Position numbers and translations under genes: made by a program. From Scandinavium sp036271055 (GTDB taxonomy: Bacteria; Pseudomonadota; Gammaproteobacteria; Enterobacterales; Enterobacteriaceae), in contig NZ_DATBBJ010000087.1 of the NCBI RefSeq assembly GCF_036271055.1, positions 1 to 64,000 on the forward strand: a stretch of DNA of 64,000 nucleotides, in the 5' to 3' direction. The notes beneath the pieces were generated by a model. It saw only the letters and a list, made by a program, of their open reading frames with translations. It was not told the DNA's origin and made no database searches. This document shows, in pieces, positions 61,183 through 64,000 of this stretch. Numbering within the stretch: position 1 is the stretch's first letter; each line of letters opens with the position of its first letter.

Positions 61183-61262
61183 GCCCGGCGGCGCTACGCT
61201 TGAGGATGGGGTTGCAGTGGTAAGCCCGGCAAGCGTGAGCGATGCCGGGCAAGCCGTTACGG
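61183..61262. repeat. REP/BIME-type repeats after the permease gene
   Basis: TGCCCGGCGGCGCTACGCTT (61183 onwards) is the inverse of the REP core AAGCGTAGCGCCGCCGGGCA seen at 43784-43804. It is paired with AAGCCCGGCAAGCGTGAGCG and ATGCCGGGCAAGC, a second unit in the other orientation. It overlaps the 3' end of the convergent pseudokinase gene by a few bases. Confidence 0.7.
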
Positions 61263-62630
61263 CTGAGGGTTCAACAACCATGTGCCGGGTTTATCAACCT
61301 TGATATTGGCGGTGCGTGTCTGCTCTCCATTGCGAAGCGTAATCGCGTACTCCCCCGGTGAAAACTGTATTGATGAATAGCCATTCACTGCTGTCGGCGT
61401 TTTCTGTGCCTTACCGTTCACTTCCAGTTCGTCACCTTCGTTGACCCGAATATAAACCCGGGCGAGGGCGGCGCTGGTGCTGACGGGTTTAGCTGCGCTT
61501 TCTGGTGGAACGGCACTTTTCACTGATGCGGTGAGAGGGGCATCCGTCGAATTTTCCCGACCAAACAGCAATGCTCCGGCAATCAGCCCCACCACCACGC
61601 CTGCGGCGACTTGCAACGGCGTGCGTTGTTTTTTCCACCATGAAACAGAAGCTGTGTCATTTTCTGGCTGTGGGTCAATGGGAACCAGCATCGAGCCCGT
61701 CTGGCTGACAGACGGTAAGGGGCTGACCTCGTTTAAGGGGATCCCGGCGAGCGCGGTAAATTCGGCAATACTTTGCGGCCTGTCTTCTGGCCTCAACGCC
61801 AGCGTGCTGTCGATGGCCAGTAACAATGCCTGCGAATAGCCTTCCGGTTTGCTTTCTGCCAGAGGCACGCAGTTGTCCTGAATCGTGCGCGTGACGCTGG
61901 CAGGTGGCCGAGCACCGGTTATCAGCGTATAGAGAATCGCGCCCAGCGAGTAGATATCGGTCCATGGGCCGGGCGGGTTATCAACGTCATCAGAATATTG
62001 TTCCAGCGGCGTGAAGCCTGGATGCAACAGCGTTTTGTTGATTTCGCCGTTCTCGCCTGCACCCTGACGCAGCGCACCAAATTCGAGCAGCAATGGCAAA
62101 CCGTTATCCTGAATCTGGATACTATTAAGTGACAGACGACAATGGATAAACCCTTTGTCGTGCAGTGCAGCCAACGCACCGCAGAGCATCGGTAACATCC
62201 GACGCAGCCACTCTTCGTTAATACGTTCCGGATGGTGCTGGACAATTTCAGCCAGCGTCATGCCGCTGTATACCGGCGTCGCGGCATAAGCCGTTTCGTT
62301 ATAGGTCCAGAAACGCAGGATTTGCACCACGTTCGGGTGATTCAGGTGCGCAAGCTGACGAGCCTCATGAATAAAGCCGTCCAAGCCAGCGCTAAAAGCC
62401 GACTGATCTTGTTTGCTACGCGGCAAAAGGCGCTGAGTCTCGCTGCGAACCATCAGGGTACGCGGCAAAAATTCACGGATGGCAACCTGACGCTCAAGCT
62501 GATGATCGAGCGCGCGATAGACGATGTTGTCATTACTGGCGTCAATGACATCCTGGATTTCAAACTCATCAAAACGATAACCTGGCGGCAGAGCGTCGGG
62601 CGGTCGCTGTGTGTAATCGTTATCTGTCAT
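61257..62630 (-). CDS. Membrane-anchored protein-kinase-like protein, predicted pseudokinase
   Basis: 457 residues. An N-terminal Hanks-type kinase fold (about 18-290) is followed by a Pro/Ser linker, one membrane segment (about 337-357, VVVGLIAGALLFG) and a periplasmic C-terminal PEGA-like beta domain (SSIQFSPGEYAITLRNGEQT). Catalytic residues are replaced: no Gly-rich loop (DVIDASNDNIVYRA), the VAIK lysine is Arg 52 (VAIREF), HRDxKxxN reads HCRLSLNS (163-170) and DFG reads EFG (183-185). The structural motif TDIYSLGAILYTLITG is intact. So it probably binds or signals without phosphotransfer. Third in a minus-strand set with the two genes at 62662 and 63670. Confidence 0.82.
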   Translation of the reverse strand: MTDNDYTQRPPDALPPGYRFDEFEIQDVIDASNDNIVYRALDHQLERQVAIREFLPRTLMVRSETQRLLPRSKQDQSAFSAGLDGFIHEARQLAHLNHPNVVQILRFWTYNETAYAATPVYSGMTLAEIVQHHPERINEEWLRRMLPMLCGALAALHDKGFIHCRLSLNSIQIQDNGLPLLLEFGALRQGAGENGEINKTLLHPGFTPLEQYSDDVDNPPGPWTDIYSLGAILYTLITGARPPASVTRTIQDNCVPLAESKPEGYSQALLLAIDSTLALRPEDRPQSIAEFTALAGIPLNEVSPLPSVSQTGSMLVPIDPQPENDTASVSWWKKQRTPLQVAAGVVVGLIAGALLFGRENSTDAPLTASVKSAVPPESAAKPVSTSAALARVYIRVNEGDELEVNGKAQKTPTAVNGYSSIQFSPGEYAITLRNGEQTRTANIKVDKPGTWLLNPQP

Positions 62631-62661
62631 GCTACGGATCTCTGCTCAAGAAGTGACAAGA

Positions 62662-63612
62662 TCAATTCTGCGTGCGCCATGCACCCACCGCCGGATCGCG
62701 TAACTGCGTTTGCAGCGAATCCACCAACAGTAAGGTAATAGGGGATTTCGGCTCCAGCCAGCCGGCCCAGGCTTTACGCACCTGATTCAGTTGCGTTTGC
62801 AAACTGGCTTCATCCATCGCCATTTCACGTGGCACTTTCACGGCAATGGTGCCGCTGGCTGCCCATGCATTGAGCTCAGGTTTGTACGGTAAGATCATCC
62901 AGCTTTGTGGGGCCCTTTCATTGCTGACCACCATCCGCTCGTTGTTAAGCGTGGTGATGAGCAAGTCGTCTGCATCGACGCCGTCGCGCAGGCCGCTGAC
63001 CGGGAAACCATGCACAAAGGTCATTTGCAGGTGTTTTTCACCCGCGCTGCCGCTTTGAATGACGTCGCTGCGACCGCTCAACCATCCGCCTTTTTCACAC
63101 TTACCTTCAGGAATAAACAGCGCGGATGCGCCTGCATTCGCCGCCCAAAACGTGCGTAAATGGCAGCCATCCTGCAAGGTGAATTCCTGCCACGGCGTGC
63201 GGTCGGCAGGTGATGATTGGTTTGCAGTTTGTGGCTGCGGCGTTGATTCTCCAGCGTCCACCGGAGTTACTTTCACATCCCAGTCGTTATCTCTGTCAGC
63301 GGTGCCGAACGCAAGCGTTACACCTTGCGGATCTTCCATTCGCCAGTGAACCCGTTGCAGCGTTGAACACTGACTTTCCAGCAGTGTGCCAAGACGTGGC
63401 ATAAAACCGGTCAGTATCGACGGGTCCTGGTCACCGTTGGCGACAATGCGCAGCGGAAGCTCTTTTGCACACCAGTTCTGCGGCGAATTGCTTTTGATGT
63501 TATCGATCCAGATATCCAGTTTCTGCGAAGGCGACTGCACAAAACGGTAGTTCTCGGCCCATACGGTCGAAGATGCCAGCAGCAACGCCACACCTGAAAG
63601 CCAGAGTTTCAT
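62662..63612 (-). CDS. Exported protein of unknown function next to the pseudokinase
   Basis: 316 residues, not recognised. Signal peptide MKLWLSGVALLLASSTVWAE; mature protein with four cysteines (NWCAKEL, ESQCSTL, DGCHLRTF, EGKCEKGG) that could form two disulfides, and a Gln/Ser/Pro-rich stretch around residues 130-145. No membrane segment after the signal. It lies 31 bp upstream of the pseudokinase gene and 57 bp downstream of the SH3-like gene, all in one direction, so the three likely form an operon and act at the envelope. Confidence 0.7.
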   Translation of the reverse strand: MKLWLSGVALLLASSTVWAENYRFVQSPSQKLDIWIDNIKSNSPQNWCAKELPLRIVANGDQDPSILTGFMPRLGTLLESQCSTLQRVHWRMEDPQGVTLAFGTADRDNDWDVKVTPVDAGESTPQPQTANQSSPADRTPWQEFTLQDGCHLRTFWAANAGASALFIPEGKCEKGGWLSGRSDVIQSGSAGEKHLQMTFVHGFPVSGLRDGVDADDLLITTLNNERMVVSNERAPQSWMILPYKPELNAWAASGTIAVKVPREMAMDEASLQTQLNQVRKAWAGWLEPKSPITLLLVDSLQTQLRDPAVGAWRTQN

Positions 63613-63669
63613 AGATTTCCTTTATGCATCTCAAAAACGGGTAAACAGAAGCGGGGAGCCGGCTAAAGA

Positions 63670-64000
63670 TTAATTAATAATCCAGGTTCCGCTGTTCGCG
63701 TTCTGACAAGCTTTGCTGTTACTGTCGACGTTCACACAGGTGGCTTTTTTACTGCTGCCTTTGCGGGCGCGTGGGCGATCTTTTTTCAGCGTTTGCGTAT
63801 ACAACTCGCTTTTGACCAGTGCGCGCGGCGGCACATAGCCAATCAGTTCCGGTTTATCTTCTTGCGCAATCGCCAGCCAGTCGTGGTCGACGCTGCCGAG
63901 TACGGTGTAGGTTTTGCCGTTTTCCAGCTCGCTCAAGACTTTGCCGCCAAAATCAGGCGTATTCATCACTGAACCGGCATACAGCGCGCGGTAGCTGGCG
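63670..64000 (-). CDS. SH3-like domain protein, 5' end outside window
   Basis: Open from the window edge to the stop at 63670; at least 109 residues are visible. The part ASYRALYAGSVMNTPDFGGK then VLSELENGKTYTVLG and ELIGYVPPRALV has the pattern of a bacterial SH3 (SH3b) domain of cell-wall-binding or envelope proteins. A basic linker (KKDRPRARKGSSKKAT) and a short C-terminal segment with two cysteines follow. The internal GTG/ATG near 63969 falls inside the SH3 fold, so the true start is beyond 64000. First visible gene of the pseudokinase set. Confidence 0.65.
   Translation of the reverse strand, partial: ASYRALYAGSVMNTPDFGGKVLSELENGKTYTVLGSVDHDWLAIAQEDKPELIGYVPPRALVKSELYTQTLKKDRPRARKGSSKKATCVNVDSNSKACQNANSGTWIIN

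Overview
The window is chromosomal DNA from a member of the Enterobacteriaceae close to Enterobacter, Lelliottia or Leclercia. Most proteins are near-identical in length and motif to their E. coli and Salmonella counterparts (CspC, ManXYZ, FadD, MinCDE, FadR, DadAX, CvrA). The gene order follows E. coli and Salmonella chromosomal blocks, with minE next to rnd-fadD as I recall from Salmonella, and a third FtsI-type penicillin-binding protein sits between cspC and rlmA as in Salmonella. The genus cannot be fixed from the sequence alone. No rRNA, tRNA, prophage or CRISPR array was seen.

Layout. 1-141 is the right end of an IS256-family insertion sequence, followed by about 560 bp without a gene. 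707-8039 holds yobF-cspC, a divisome-type PBP paralogue, rlmA, the manganese exporter mntP with its yybP-ykoY riboswitch and two MntR-like boxes, yobD and the mannose PTS operon manXYZ. 8482-15242 holds yoaE, the c-di-GMP phosphodiesterase yoaD, and pabB-nudL-sdaA. 15329-22407 holds yoaH, yoaB, the helicase yoaA (with a LexA-like box), tsaB, yeaY, fadD (with a FadR operator) and rnd. 22483-29294 holds minCDE, ycgLMN, dsbB, nhaB and fadR. 29385-41302 holds ycgB, dadAX, an inserted pair (a periplasmic UshA-type nucleotidase and a double zinc-ribbon transposase-like protein), cvrA, ldcA, emtA, ycgR (with a sigma-28 promoter) and ymgE.

From 41360 onward the content is accessory. It has a frameshifted TonB-dependent siderophore receptor with a Fur-like box, periplasmic trehalase treA, a GPH-type sugar symporter and a phnCDEE-type ABC importer behind a Pho box. 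After dbpA comes a hut-like catabolic cluster, and the window ends in the start of a module with an SH3-like protein, a periplasmic protein and a membrane-anchored pseudokinase.

The most interesting system is 52529-61172: a urocanase homologue and a frameshifted HutD/Ves protein, divergent from a polar-amino-acid ABC importer (four genes), a histidine-ammonia-lyase homologue and an NCS1 permease. The lyase homologue lacks the Ala-Ser-Gly tripeptide that forms the MIO cofactor. A MIO-less HAL paired with a urocanase-like hydratase, two uptake systems and no hutI/hutG in the window points to a histidine derivative as substrate. Ergothioneine is the best candidate (trimethylamine lyase plus thiourocanate hydratase), but this is inference. 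HutC-like operators lie in front of both arms.

Two genes (siderophore receptor, hutD) are each broken by what looks like one missing G in a short G run. Read-level checks should come before calling them true pseudogenes.
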